Shown piece after piece: positions 27,201 to 38,900 of a DNA stretch of 63,974 nucleotides. Both the position numbers and the translations under genes were made by a program. Position 1 is the first letter of the stretch. Every line of letters begins with the position of its first letter. The notes below the pieces were generated by a model that had not been told where the DNA came from, did no database searches, and worked only from the letters and a program-made list of their open reading frames with translations. The stretch covers positions 17,998 through 81,971 of the forward strand of contig JBNGIO010006040.1 of assembly GCA_049999805.1 (NCBI GenBank), in the 5' to 3' direction. Origin of the DNA: Folioceros fuciformis. Lineage: Eukaryota > Anthocerotophyta > Anthocerotopsida > Anthocerotales.

Positions 27201-29076
27201 AGTGGAACAAGGCCTACAGTCTGGGAGCAACAAACGCAAAAGAGAGAACAATTATTTCACACAGACTCCTTGTAAGCCTTACCCTGTCCATTCGATAGGT
27301 GGAACAAGCATGGGCATGTACGGCATCTCAGTGCGGAGGACCTGTACGGCAGTAGATGAGATGGAAGTACACAAGCTAGGCCAGAAAAGGTGTGCCTTTG
27401 GCATGTAGCAGACTAGCCCCAAAACACGGCGTCTCAACGTCAAGACAAATGTCTGCTGCGGACAGGTCGAACAACGAACCCTGATCACTCACCGATCTTC
27501 CTAGCTCTTTGCAAACAAATTGATCCATTTCGATCACTCCATGGTAGCGACTGGGTCTGCCGGAAAACAACGAAACCATACAATCAAGTCATCAGTTGAA
27601 CCTCAAAGCTTCCTAGAAACAACATCAATTCAACAGCGAAAACAGCATTGCATTACATGTTTGACTTTTTCTTCTGCAACATTTTCAACGTGTGCCTGAA
27701 TGCTGGTCGATGCTCTGGCACATCGGTCCCGGATGCAAACCCTGTTGGCGTTACAACAGCGGTCTCCACCAAAAGCTGCAGTAAGCGGGCTCCCACCTAA
27801 ATCCACACCATTATCAGGTCGGGTCAAGTCATCGCAAAAAGACAACAAGGCTTCCCATACCTTAGCACAAATATCTTCACCCCAAGGCTCTGAGGATGCA
27901 GCCTTCTTGAAGAGATAGGGAAGCGATCTCATCTTCTTCGCCTTCACAGCGGTCCTGACTTTACGTCTTTGGCGCGCAGCTTCCTTTGCCTGCTTTTGGT
28001 CAAGATGGCCCTTCTTGGGCCTGGCCAGCAACCGCCTGACGTAATTCTGCCAAAGAGTGGGCACAACACTGCGTGACCGCGCACAATAGCAAGCTTTTGC
28101 TGCTATATTCCTTCGCCAAACCAAAGAATCTCAAAGGGCCCCTTCAGTGAGGACCAATTCCCACCTCATTCTCAATTGCTTCGCCAATTTGAATAGCAGC
28201 ACCAACGACACGGACGGAGCCACTTCCGTGCGGGTTGAACTCCAGGCACATACCCAAGAGCTTGTGCATAGTTATCACGGCCATCACATCCGAAGGCAGC
28301 TTGGCAAAAAAAGGCCCGTAGACGGCCCGAAACGGGAAATGCTCCCGGGCCAGAAACCCTTTCTTCTCACGCTCGATTGCCTCGCGGAAGGGCTCAAACC
28401 ATCCGAGCAGCAGAGACTGTGCAAAAGGCAAATTCGGTGCAAGGTTTTTCTTGCACATTTCCTCCATAAGGGTCACGTAGGAAGCAGCAGCGGTCGTCCA
28501 GGCATCAACTTCCACCTTCTTCTGCCGCTCGAGCAGCGCCTCATAATCTTCCCTTCGACGAAACAAGGCCCGTTTCTCCTCCGAGCTCCGGGGCCTCAAT
28601 CCCGAACGCTCCAAGGACAACAAACTTCGGCAATCCACCTTCTCTTCCAATTCCTCTGCCGCTTCTGCCATCCCCGCCAATGCATTGACATGGCAGGGGC
28701 ACCGGAAATCCTCAATTCCCCCACCCCGGCCAGGAAGTGTATCCAATACATGTGTGGCGATCCAGGGCAAATTCAGCACGGTATGCAGGGCTGCGTCCAG
28801 CGCAAACACGCTTTCCTCAAGGCAGCTCAGTCTCTGAGCCCAGGCGTCCCGGGACCCAGCCGAGCGCAATTCCGCCTCCAAGCGGCTCGGAGCCCGCCAT
28901 TTGGGGCCCAGGGATCTGTCCAAGACGGACGCAGCAGCGGAGCTGTTCCACCTGCGACACGCACGGCAGAGGCCTTGCTCCTGCTGGCAATGCTGCTGCT
29001 GCCCCTGTTGCAAATCCGGAATGCTGCGCCTGCGGGAGGAGGAACGCGTGAGCTGCCGGGCGACTGCTCTCCACAT
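24244..29076 (-). CDS. RPOT: Phage-type (T7-like) organellar DNA-directed RNA polymerase
   Basis: Single-subunit polymerase that transcribes mitochondrial and/or plastid genes. The ATG at 29076 starts an Arg/Ser-rich leader ([18 protein letters not shown]), and exon 1 runs to about 28165. Many short exons follow. Conserved blocks in order are MAVITMHKL (exon 1), [10 protein letters not shown] (near 27790), [14 protein letters not shown] (27330-27290), [18 protein letters not shown] (near 26900), [18 protein letters not shown] (near 26430), [16 protein letters not shown] (near 25960), [17 protein letters not shown] (25520-25465), GLPVVQPYR (near 25020), [17 protein letters not shown] (near 24700), VHDSYWTHA (24540-24510) and SPYFFN-stop. 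The residues matching the T7 catalytic Asp, Lys, Tyr and Asp are all present, so it looks functional. Mitochondrial versus plastid targeting cannot be decided by eye. Confidence 0.96.
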
Positions 29077-29661
29077 CTCACCTGGAAATCCTGGGCCTAG
29101 CCTCCCCGCACCATTCCCTCGGCTGGCGCTGCGTGCTGGTACAACACGATTTCTGCAAGGCCGACTCCGGTACCGGCAGGGCAGGCTGCCGCGGCTTTAG
29201 CTCCGGGCAGCCTTGTCAACCAGTCCATTGCAGCAGACAAACAACAAGCTTTAGACCTAGGGTTTAAGGGGATCTCGGAGATGTAGCGGATGAATTGTAT
29301 GTATGTCTGTGCAAAGTAGCTATGACCGTGTGTATCTTCGGAGACGTTCCTCGGTGCTTCGTAATACATACATATTTTCCGTATCGCTTTGCTATTAAGT
29401 GCCAAAAGCCTTCATGGATTGCATTCCGTCGGAAATTTATGAAAACATCTTTTTAAAAACTCTTATACCATTTGGCATAAATTTATCATTATAACTAGGT
29501 AGTACAACTTGAAGGACTAAAGGTAAAAAGATGTATCATAAATAAAATATCTTGAATATTATCGTAAGCATTGTGAATTATCTGAAGTGTTTTTTAATGA
29601 TTTTGATCTATGACAAATAAATCAACTTTATCGAGTCTTTTACCCTTGGTTTTGGCTTGTA

Positions 29662-29786
29662 CTATGTTTTGCTTTCATTTTATGTTGTAAGAGATTTGAG
29701 CAAAGTGATGTGGTGAATTGATCTTGCACTATGTTTTTCTTTCATTTTATGTAGTAAGAGATTTGAGCTAAGTAATGTGGTGAATT
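29662..29786. repeat. Tandem duplication of a ~67-bp AT-rich unit
   Basis: Two diverged copies begin with ctatgttttgctttcatttt and ctatgtttttctttcatttt and both end in gtggtgaatt. They share most positions. No coding meaning. Confidence 0.8.
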
Positions 29787-30122
29787 CTTGCTCATACTTA
29801 TTTCCATAGTTCAAAACATAAGCACTTCTGTATGGAATATCGATATGCACATATAGTCGTCCATTATGTTTTCCTTTTTCCAATTGTATGTTTTATGTGA
29901 ATATTCTATGGCATCTTCTATGTACATATGGATTTTAGGGCTCCATGTCACATTATGAGCTACCATATGGTACGAAATTTTTTTCTTATATTATTATTAC
30001 TTTAGTGGACTGATCGAGAACCAAGAAGAATCTTCTTTGGTCCAGAACTTTGTTTCTTCTCCATTCACAATCTTCCTTTAGTCCATACCTTTGTTTCTTC
30101 TCCATGCACAAGCTTCTACCCC

Positions 30123-30260
30123 CATCATGCCTTGGACTTCATATTGCCATTCTTCCACACTTCACCCTATAGCTGAACGGGTGGAGGGCAACATCATGCT
30201 TTGGACTTCAAATTGTCATTCTTCCACACTTTACCATATAGCTCAACGGGTGGAGAGCAA
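30123..30260. repeat. Tandem duplication of a 69-bp unit
   Basis: The copies start at 30123 (catcatgccttggacttc) and 30192 (catcatgctttggacttc), and each runs through a shared gaacgggtggag or caacgggtggag end. Just upstream, at 30020-30110, another pair of related ~45-bp copies surrounds ctttgtttcttctccat. Confidence 0.8.
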
Positions 30261-32021
30261 CATCTACATCTCGTGCTCGGGTACTCTTTCCATCCATGTA
30301 GAGATGGATAGTTTCAGGGTGTGCCCTTTGTGTCTACCTTAAGCAAAACACCACAAGTGCAGCAGAGGAATGGGGCATGAGAAATCTTCAAGTCTTGAGA
30401 AATCTTCAGGTCTTGGTCTGCAAGTGCTCACCCTTCTCTGAGGACTTAGGGTTATGTTAGAAGCAAGGGCACAAGTGTAGCTTGCAGGAAGGATGCATAA
30501 TTTTTTTCAATCTTGAACTTGGGGCCACAATCGAGGAACGGGTACACTAGGTTGCTTGTGCTACTAATCGAGGCTACATTGGCATACATAACATATGTTT
30601 GGCTCCGTGCTCATTGCTGTTCCACGAGTTCCTCCAGCCATACTAAATCTACCAAAATGACTATTCAATCTCATATGCCCACAATCAAGCTCCTCTAAAA
30701 ACTATCAGGGAAGTTAGATATTATGGAGTTAAGGCATGTTTATCACACAAGAGCTAGACCCTTGTCCGCATCTAAGCATTCCCCTATATAGTATGTACGT
30801 AGGTAGGAATCCAAGTACATGTGTACAAGGTTTGTTTAAGACTGTCCTTGTCCACCTCTCCTTTCTTCACCTAAGTTACTGACGTGCCTGTAGTTGTCGG
30901 TTGTAGGGCAGGTTCCCAGTGCCAGCCACCATAGACCGTGTCTTGAAGCGAGCGGACAAGGGAACTACATAAGATTCGCGGGACGGGATGGTTCTACGGT
31001 GTAGACAGCGCCAGCAAGCAGACAGACAGCAGCTCAGGCAGAGCTTCCCTGGCCGCGCAAAACGTACATGGCAGTCTAGGAAGGGGCGGACGGTACACGC
31101 GAATCAGTCGATCTTCTGGGATATCTCTACCTGCATTACATATGTACGCAGCCAGACAAAAGACCCAGTGGCGAGGGAGAGGGAGAACCCGGGAGGGGCA
31201 AGGACTGGGACTGGCAGGCAGCCAAAGAGAGCGTCAATCCAAGGTTTCCCAGGTGCAAGATCCTACCCTACGTAATATCCCCAAGAAAGGCATCGCAGTC
31301 TAGAAGGAATTGGGTTCAGCGTCTTGAACTCCACGATGGGGGAAGGGAACGTCTGCGTGTCGTAGCAAATCCTCCGCATCACAGCGGAGTTGCGGAAGCA
31401 TCCATCCAGTCCTGCCTCGAGCATAGGCTTCACTCGTAATCTCGGCTCGCTACGTAAGGCAGCAGCAACTGCAAGGGGCATCTCCAGCGCCAGCAGGCAG
31501 GCGGGCCAAGAAAGCGCTTCGCACACCTGCTCCAAACCGGCTCTACACAATTGGTACCTCAGATGTGAGGTCGGAGTCCAATTCTAGAGATGGACCAAGT
31601 CCAGAGATGGAGCTTGGACTCACAGATGCAGCAGCAGCTCTCAGTTTACGCCTCCTCTCCCTTCCGCCTGCCTGCCCGGGCTCCTGGTCTCCGCGCCGGG
31701 CCGGCATCACGCACCACCTGATGACGGTCACGCAGAAGCCTGGCAGAGCACACCTGACAGTATAGTTCCGGACGCATTACGTTGCGTAACCGGGATGTGA
31801 GAACGCGTATTACACCTGCAATAATGTGCTTTATGGAGGAGCGGCTGGAAACCGCTGAGGCAGGCGCAGGTGCGGGCTGGACGGGGCTCGGTCTCTCTCT
31901 CCTAGGAAGGTGGTAGAAGCCCTCGATGATTGCAGCCTGGGAAGAGGGGTGGGTGAGCAGGCACGCGTGCGCTCGCTTGGCTTCGGCCCTCTTCTGCAGG
32001 ATCCCTAATTATGCGGCTACG

Positions 32022-33867
32022 ATGGCGACAGCGCGCGCCCCTGCCCCTTTGTGTGCAGATCCCTGCGCACTCTCCTTCTCCAAACGGAGCATCAGCGGCA
32101 GGAGCAGCTGCAGGAGCGGCGTTCTCCTCCCTCCCCGCAGCCTGGGCATCTCCGGTCTCGGCCCGAGCCCCCTCCGCCTCCGCCTCCGCCTCCGCCTCTG
32201 CAAGATGGTGCACCGGGTGGCCACGGCCATGGCGGCGGCCGGTACGCCGGACGNNNNNNNNNNNNNNNNNNNNNNNNNNNNNNNNNNNNNNNNNNNNNNN
32301 NNNNNNNNNNNNNNNNNNNNNNNNNNNNNNNNNNNNNNNNNNNNNNNNNNNNNAGGTGCACAGCTCCGTGGCCCTGGTCACCACTCAGGGCTCCCACACG
32401 TACGGCCAGCTCTTCCGATCCGCCTCGGCTCTGGCCGCGGACCTGGTCGCTGCCGGGGGCAAGGACGGCGCTCGCGTCGGGGTCATGGCCAAGCCCGGCT
32501 TCGAGTTCGTGGCTGGGCTCTGGGGCGCCTGGATGGCGGGCGCGGTGGCCGTGCCCCTCGCGCTGAGCTACCCGGAGGCGGAGCTGGCGCACGTGCTGTC
32601 GGATGCGGACGTCTCCGTGGTGCTGGCTCCCCGGGAGTTCGAGTCCCTGCTCCGCCCGATCGCGGAGAAGCGCTACGCCAGGCTTCTGCTGTGGGACCTG
32701 GCGCTGGACGGGGGGAGCGTCATGGCGTCCGGTCTCGCACCCGGATTGCCGCAGGTGGCGGGGGAGAAGCCGGCTCTCATCATCTACACGAGCGGGACGA
32801 CGGGGCGGCCCAAGGGGGTGGTGCACACGCACGCCGGGCTGGCGTGGCAGGCCAAGGTTCTGGCGCAGCAGTGGGAGTACTCGGCGCAGGACAGGATGCT
32901 GCACTGTCTGCCGTTGCACCATGTGCATGGATTGATCAACGCGCTGCTGGCCCCGCTCTACGTCGGCGCGGCGGTGGAGATGCTCCCCAAGTTCAGCACC
33001 AGTGGGGTGTGGAGGCGATTGCGGGAGTCGTATCCTGTGCAAGGGCAGGACCCCGCTGCCGGGGCTGTGACAATGTTCACGGGCGTGCCTACCATCTACG
33101 TGCGGCTGCTGCAGGGGTACGACGCCATGGACGACGAGACGAGGGCCGCCAGCGTGCACGCGGCGAGTCGCCTGCGGCTCATGATGTGCGGTTCTTCCGC
33201 GCTACCGCAGCCGGTGATGGTGCGGTGGCGGCAGCTCACGGGGCACACGCTGCTGGAGCGGTACGGGATGACGGAGTTCGGGATGGCGTTGAGCAACCCC
33301 GTGCGCGGGGAGCGGCGGGCCGGGTACGTCGGGACGCCGTTGCCGGGGGTGGAGATGAGGGTTCTGGAGGAGGGCGATGAGCTTTGCGTGAAGAGCCTGT
33401 CCATGTTTCAGAGCTACTGGCGGCAGCCTACGGTGACCGCCGAGTCGTTCACGGAGGACGGGTTTTTCAGGACCGGGGATAGTGTCTCGGTGGACGAGGA
33501 TGGTTATGTGAAGATTCTGGGCAGGACTAGTGTAGACATTATCAAGTCTGGGGGGTATAAGCTGTCCGCGCTGGAGATCGAGGCAAAGCTACTGGAGCAT
33601 CCTAGTGTGCGGGAGTGTGCCGTGGTGGGGCTGCCCGATAAGGATTACGGGGAGAGCATTTGCGCGGTGTTGGTGGCGGACGTGCCGATTACTCTGCAGG
33701 AATTGGCCAAGTGGGCTGCTGCGAGGATGGCGCATTACAAGATTCCTAACCAGTTGCGGCAGTGGGAGCAGCTGCCACGGAATGCCATGGGGAAGGTGAA
33801 CAAGAAGGAGCTCAGCCGGGTGCTGCAGCAGCAGCAGCAGCAGCAGCAGCAGGTTCCTGGTGCGTAG
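32022..33867 (+). CDS. AAE13: Malonyl-CoA synthetase (AAE13-like acyl-activating enzyme)
   Basis: Ligates malonate to CoA with ATP. The body is one exon from at least 32354 to the stop at 33865-33867. The AMP-binding P-loop is IIYTSGTTGRPKGVVHTH, followed by LPLHHVHGL, ERYGMTEFGMALSNP, FFRTGDSVSVDEDGYVKILG, RTSVDIIKSGGYKLSALEIE and the catalytic-lysine motif GKVNKKEL. FVAGLWGAWMAGAVAVPLAL followed by SYPEAEL matches the malonate-specific clade. A 100-N gap at 32254-32353 cuts the N-terminal region. The ATG at 32022 gives an Arg/Ser-rich, transit-like leader; the ATG at 32205 (MVHRVATAM) lies near the canonical short start. The gene is much more GC-rich than its neighbours, especially at third codon positions. 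It ends with nine glutamines from pure CAG. Confidence 0.93.
32254..32353. other. 100-N assembly gap inside AAE13
   Basis: Unknown sequence between the leader and the first conserved block. The reading frame cannot be carried across it, so whether an intron is present is unknown. Confidence 0.98.
33826..33852 (+). repeat. (CAG)9 coding microsatellite
   Basis: Nine uninterrupted CAG codons encode a polyglutamine run just before the C-terminal VPGA of the malonyl-CoA synthetase. Pure triplet runs of this kind tend to vary in length. Confidence 0.95.
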
Positions 33868-35042
33868 GTAGGGGTTCTGCTGATTGAGTCGTCCCTTTTT
33901 TTTAGCCGAATTGAAACCGGCTTGTATAGAGTGTCCTCTAACTGACGTGACTATGTCCTCTAGAGAGGCGCTTCTGGATATATGGGACATGAAGGTTAGG
34001 TAGCTAGCAATTGGGGCTAGTCCATTATAGACACGCAGGATCGAAGGCTAAGGCCTGACAACCCTGGGGTTCGTCTGAGGTCCTGGGTGGAGGTGCTTGA
34101 GGTTGATGATGAGCTCTGCTGGCACTCCTGAGTTTGAGATGCAAGGAAATTCTTCTGAAATAGGGGTGAACCTTCCCGACAGTTCAAGAAGAAGTGCGTT
34201 GAAACCTTGGGACCAGAACTCTTGATTGGGACATCCGGCAATGTCCTGTACGTTACATGTTCATGTCTGTGTCAGCATACGGCACGGATTTCAAGTTTTC
34301 AGAGGGAAGGGGTCGTAGAAGGGCTGCATCATGTGCACCTAAGGGGCTGCGGNNNNNNNNNNNNNNNNNNNNNNNNNNNNNNNNNNNNNNNNNNNNNNNN
34401 NNNNNNNNNNNNNNNNNNNNNNNNNNNNNNNNNNNNNNNNNNNNNNNNNNNNTGTAGCATGACGATGACGCGGAAACAGTACTATTCGGCAGGTGTCGGC
34501 CACTGTGACAAGACAAGTCAGGCCGTCGTACTGCAGCTGCAGTTCACAAGGACAGATGCCGATTGTGAGACAAGTCAAAGTGCACCGGCCCTTTCGATAA
34601 GCAGAATTTGGTGAGAAATTGGAAGCAAATCAGGAGTGCAGGAGACTCCGATTCAAGCCCACGTCTCACACCCAACGATGCGAAGTTGCCACGGTGCCAT
34701 CGAGGTTCAGACGTTTTCACGGCACCGTGGCAGCACCGAATTATGCGACCAACCGCCGGTTCACATTTTAATATTGTATGCTTGGGCTGGGCCTCATCTT
34801 TGCAAGGCAGGTCTAGTACGGACTTCTGCCCTCCCTTTGTCACAAGGAGTACATATCTTCTGAACATTTCTCCATTCACATGTAAATATTCGTGTCCTTC
34901 GTAATCTTCTCTCATCAAATCATGGGCATTTATTATTATTCTCTATTTATAACAGTAAACCTCAGTATTAAGTCACAAGATAGATATGATAAGGCTATGT
35001 ACATCATATTTTATGAACATGACATGTTCGTTGTATCCCACA

Positions 35043-35077
<35 letters not shown>

Positions 35078-35929
35078 GTATATTTTTATCATGTACTAGG
35101 ATTTCCTGTTGTATCTTATCCAGGTGTTGGGATTCACTCTAAATAAGCAGTAATTACACACATATGTTGGAAGAGAGTTTTGAAGTATTTAAAATTACTC
35201 TTAAAAAAATACTGATTTTATTTCTACATTGTTACTAAAGGTTGGACATGATTTGTAATTGATGTAAATATATAGGTTTATATTAGAGCATACCTAATTT
35301 AAAATAATACTATATATTCTGTACATACATGATTGAGATTTATAAATTGTATTTAATAACAAAAAAATAATTTTAAAAAATAAGTCAATTTAAGAATGTA
35401 TAATCACTATTGATGTACAAATCTCATTTACTAAACTCACACAAACAAGATTGAAGGTTTGAAGCCCTAAAACAAAAATGTAGCCGAAACAACCCAATAC
35501 AATCCACCGCAGACAAGAAAACCCTAAACCCTAAAACCCATGCACACAAACAGCCTGCCTGCAGTGAAGGTAAAAGAATGTTAATACATAAATAAATAAT
35601 TATGTAGATATGATTATAACGTATATGTTAATAATATAGATTACATAGTGGAGTTAGTTGGGACGTAGCCGAGCTCTGCATTCCAAGGCAGGTGTGTGTG
35701 CGTACATGACATGACATCACATCAGTTCACGCCTCCTCAGCTCCAGAAATTAATCGCCAGTACAGTCCAGCAATTAGTCAGGCGGGTGGTGAAGCGCGCG
35801 GCCTCTCCCAGAGTCTTTCCCCTCTCTCTTCCGCTGCCCTCCACCCACAGAGACAAGAGCCGCGCTGCATACACTGGTCACAGTCTCCTTGCAGTCGCAG
35901 CAGCCTCCGCTGCGCTGCTTGGTACAGCC
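33868..35929. other. Gene-poor interval with N gap and AT-rich core
   Basis: Contains a 100-N gap at 34353-34452, an (AAGT)n microsatellite at about 35043-35077, and a strongly AT-rich stretch from about 34900 to 35660. A short run of the plant telomere-type repeat (accctaaaccctaaaaccc) lies at about 35518-35539. Such teloboxes occur in plant promoters as well as in interstitial telomeric tracts. No gene was recognised. The last 250 bp should be the promoter and leader of the SET-domain gene. Confidence 0.5.
35043..35077. repeat. (AAGT)n microsatellite
   Basis: About nine uninterrupted tetranucleotide copies in the AT-rich interval. Confidence 0.95.
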
Positions 35930-38900
35930 ATGGCGCCTAATCTCACGCCGAGGGAGAGGCAGATGCGGGTTAGGGAGGAGCGTGAGAGGGGCGCTGTTAT
36001 GGCAATGTCGCGCCTGGGGCTGGACGAGAAGCTGGTTGTGCGCAAATTCCGCAGCCTGGTCAAGGTGAGATTGTAGAGCCGCTGGCTTTGCCTCAAATCT
36101 ATCTCTGCGCTATTCCATTGCCAATTGCGTTCGTTCGTGATCGATTGATTGGGGCGCATGCCTGTTGCCTTCTTCTTGTCCTTGTTTTGTGGCTCCAAGA
36201 TTGGCGGCTCCAGCGTCGCCTCGTAATTTGCTTTGCGGTGGACCAAAGAAGCCATCAGTGTTGTTCTCTCACCCCCTTTTTTTTGTTGCAATCACCGGCA
36301 GGTTTACGGCTCGTTCGAGTTTATAGAAGCCGAAAACTACAGAGTGTTAGCCGACGAGCTGTTCAGTGAGCAAGACAGGCATGCGAATAACGATGAGGTG
36401 CCGGGGGAGGGGAAGCGTGATGCGGATGTTGATCAGAACGCTCTCCGAAGGATATCGCGCCGGCGCAGCGAACTCGGGACTGCTCGAAGCTCCCAGGAGT
36501 CTCAGCCCGAGTGTGGGGCCGAGGGTAGAGCTTTGCCACGCTCTCAGCCACAGCGTGGCGCCGAGGGGAAGCCTTTGCCCCACTCTCAGCCACAGCGTGG
36601 CGCTGAAGGGAGACCATTGCCCCAGTCTCACCCGCAGCGTGGTGCCGAGGGCAGAGCTTTGCCCCCCTCTCAGCCACAGCGTGTTGGCGGGGAGTGCAGT
36701 CCTGCCCCGCAGCCGACTCATGACCTTCAGGCGCCTCTTGGAAGCGGCACGCAGCAAGCTCAAGTCTTTCTGGAAGCCCCGCCGCAGCGGAGCGTGGAGG
36801 GGAGAGGTAAGGAAACTTCTCACCAGCATCAGCGAGGCTCCTCGACTTTCCCACCTCCCTGTAGCACGGACTCGAGAGGCACGCAGACGCAGGTGGATGT
36901 CACGCATCACTTAGCTGGTCCCAGCAATGACGCAAGAAGTTCACGCTTGCCAGACCGCAAGCCGGCTGGACCGCAAGTGAAAGTGCAGTTCATCGTCACA
37001 GGAAATCAATTTATGGAGGAAGTTGAGCCACGGGAACGAGCGGAGGCTTCCTGCCAAACAGAACCAATTGCAGGCTCACACACCCTTCCGGAAGACTGGA
37101 CGCTTTGGGAAACAGGGGGCCGGAGAGTAGAGACTGGTAACGATCATGCGGCCCTACAGGAGGACAGAGGGATACCGGAGAAAAGGAAAGCTGCAGCTGC
37201 AGAGCCTCTGCCACCGCTGAAAAAGCCAAAATTGGAGCCTGGCACGGCTGTCTACCCAGCGCTTACGGTCGTTGCGGCCTCACCGCCTCCAAGGGCATCA
37301 CCAGCACGAAACTATAATGGCTCGCCCGTGTCAGGGCCTTTGCCTCTCGCTATTCGTGCGCCTTCCGGTACGTATGGTCCAGAGAGAGACTTGCCACCCG
37401 GGTTTCGGGCTGGTCCTTTGTTCTCCACCGTCCCTACCATCTCCTTCCTACCGGCAGAGGATCCAGGGTCCTCAGGGAATGCGAAGACTGTTCGAGTCAA
37501 GCTCGAAGCAGAGGACGCCATCAGGCTCCCAAGTCATGTACAACCGCTTCGTAAGGCGAGTGTTCATGCCAAGGAAATGGCCAGCCAGTGGATTGATCCG
37601 GCTGCCTCTGTGGAAATACCGGACAATGGACAGGCAACTGTGCCCAGTGGTGCACTGCACATTGCTTCGCCGTTGCACGAGCATTCTTTGCGGCGAAGCA
37701 TTGTGCATTCTTGGTCGCAGAGAGATGTGGGCATCAGCAACGGAAAGCTGTTGGCTGACCGTTGCAATGACGAAGAAGTTGTTCGGGGTAAGCTGTCTCG
37801 CCTCAACACATGCTGCGGCTTCCAAGTTTTCCAGTTTCATTAATGGCAGATTGAGTTTGTCTGGTCTCATCTCGAGGGATGTCCTACGTTTCACGGCTGC
37901 CTTGATGACCATGTCTTCTGATTGCAGATGCGGCTCCTGCCAAAATTGAGCCTGCAGACATGCAGGTAGATGCTGCGGCTTTTCAGATACAGCCGGCTCA
38001 AAAGGGGGCTTCAGGGTTTATGGTTATGAATCCGCCATCTGATGGGAAAGCAAGGCAGGTGGATGCGAATGAGGTCGTAACTGAGTTAGTCCGCCTTGCA
38101 ACCAACGACATAGTTGTGGAGCAGGACGTACGCAAGGACATCGAATCAGCTGAACTCGAGGCTCGACGCATTCGTGTCACAAAAAATGAGGAAGAGCCGA
38201 TTCTTGATATATCATTGGCATCTTCAAACCCGGTCCAGTTAGACCAACGAGAGCTGCCGCCTGCTTTGGTGGCTTTGGCAGACACCTACAATGACGTGGA
38301 TGATGATGCACCTTGCCCAATGGCTGTTGATGGAGAGACAGGATCAGATTTAGGGGTGGAGCCAAGGTCATTTCAGGACTACTCTTGCTTAGATATCCCA
38401 AATGTTGAGATAGACTGTCCAAGCAAACCAGCTTTCAAACGACTGAAGTCTCAAGTTACACCTATGGGAGAAACGTCGCTCAGTTCACATGGGGCCAATG
38501 TCAAAAGGAAGACCTCAGTTGACAGGGATGGGCGTGTGGCCATGCAAAGCACGTGCAAACAGGAAGCGAAGTCTACACAGACCGAGAAGATAGGAAAGGG
38601 CAAGGCCCTGGCTATAGTCGATGCTATCTCTCCGCCCGTAGATCCTATCTGCATGGAGTATGAGAAAGCAGGTCTTGACACTTTGGATTTCCTGCATGAT
38701 AGGAGGGACATCTCCTGTGGACGAGAGAGCGTTCCCATCTCGTGGGTCAATGACTCCACTAGTGAAAGTTTGCCTTCCTCCTTCCATTACATCTCCAAAA
38801 CTGTCGTGTATCAAAGTGCCCTCCTTGTGTTCACTTTGACCAGAATAGATGATGAAAACTGCTGTGATTGCAACGGGGACTGCCTGAAGCATGAGATGCC

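Larger units (their letters stand above)
29077..32021. other. Large AT-rich gene-poor interval
   Basis: From about 29400 to 30900 the sequence is strongly AT-rich with only short frames. It carries two local tandem duplications, listed separately. From 30900 to 32020 the composition returns to mixed. No known gene or transposase was recognised. The last few hundred bases should hold the promoter of the malonyl-CoA synthetase gene. Confidence 0.55.

Noticed and set aside
28147-29100. 317-residue plus-strand frame.
   Set aside because: It is the complementary shadow of RPOT exon 1, whose minus-strand translation matches the polymerase family.
32092-33159. Long minus-strand frame opposite AAE13.
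   Set aside because: GC-rich genes produce long open antisense frames. It is low in complexity and has no homology signal.
34620-34720. tRNA-like tail with gattcaagcccacg.
   Set aside because: No matching acceptor stem, D-arm or anticodon arm could be placed upstream at tRNA spacing.
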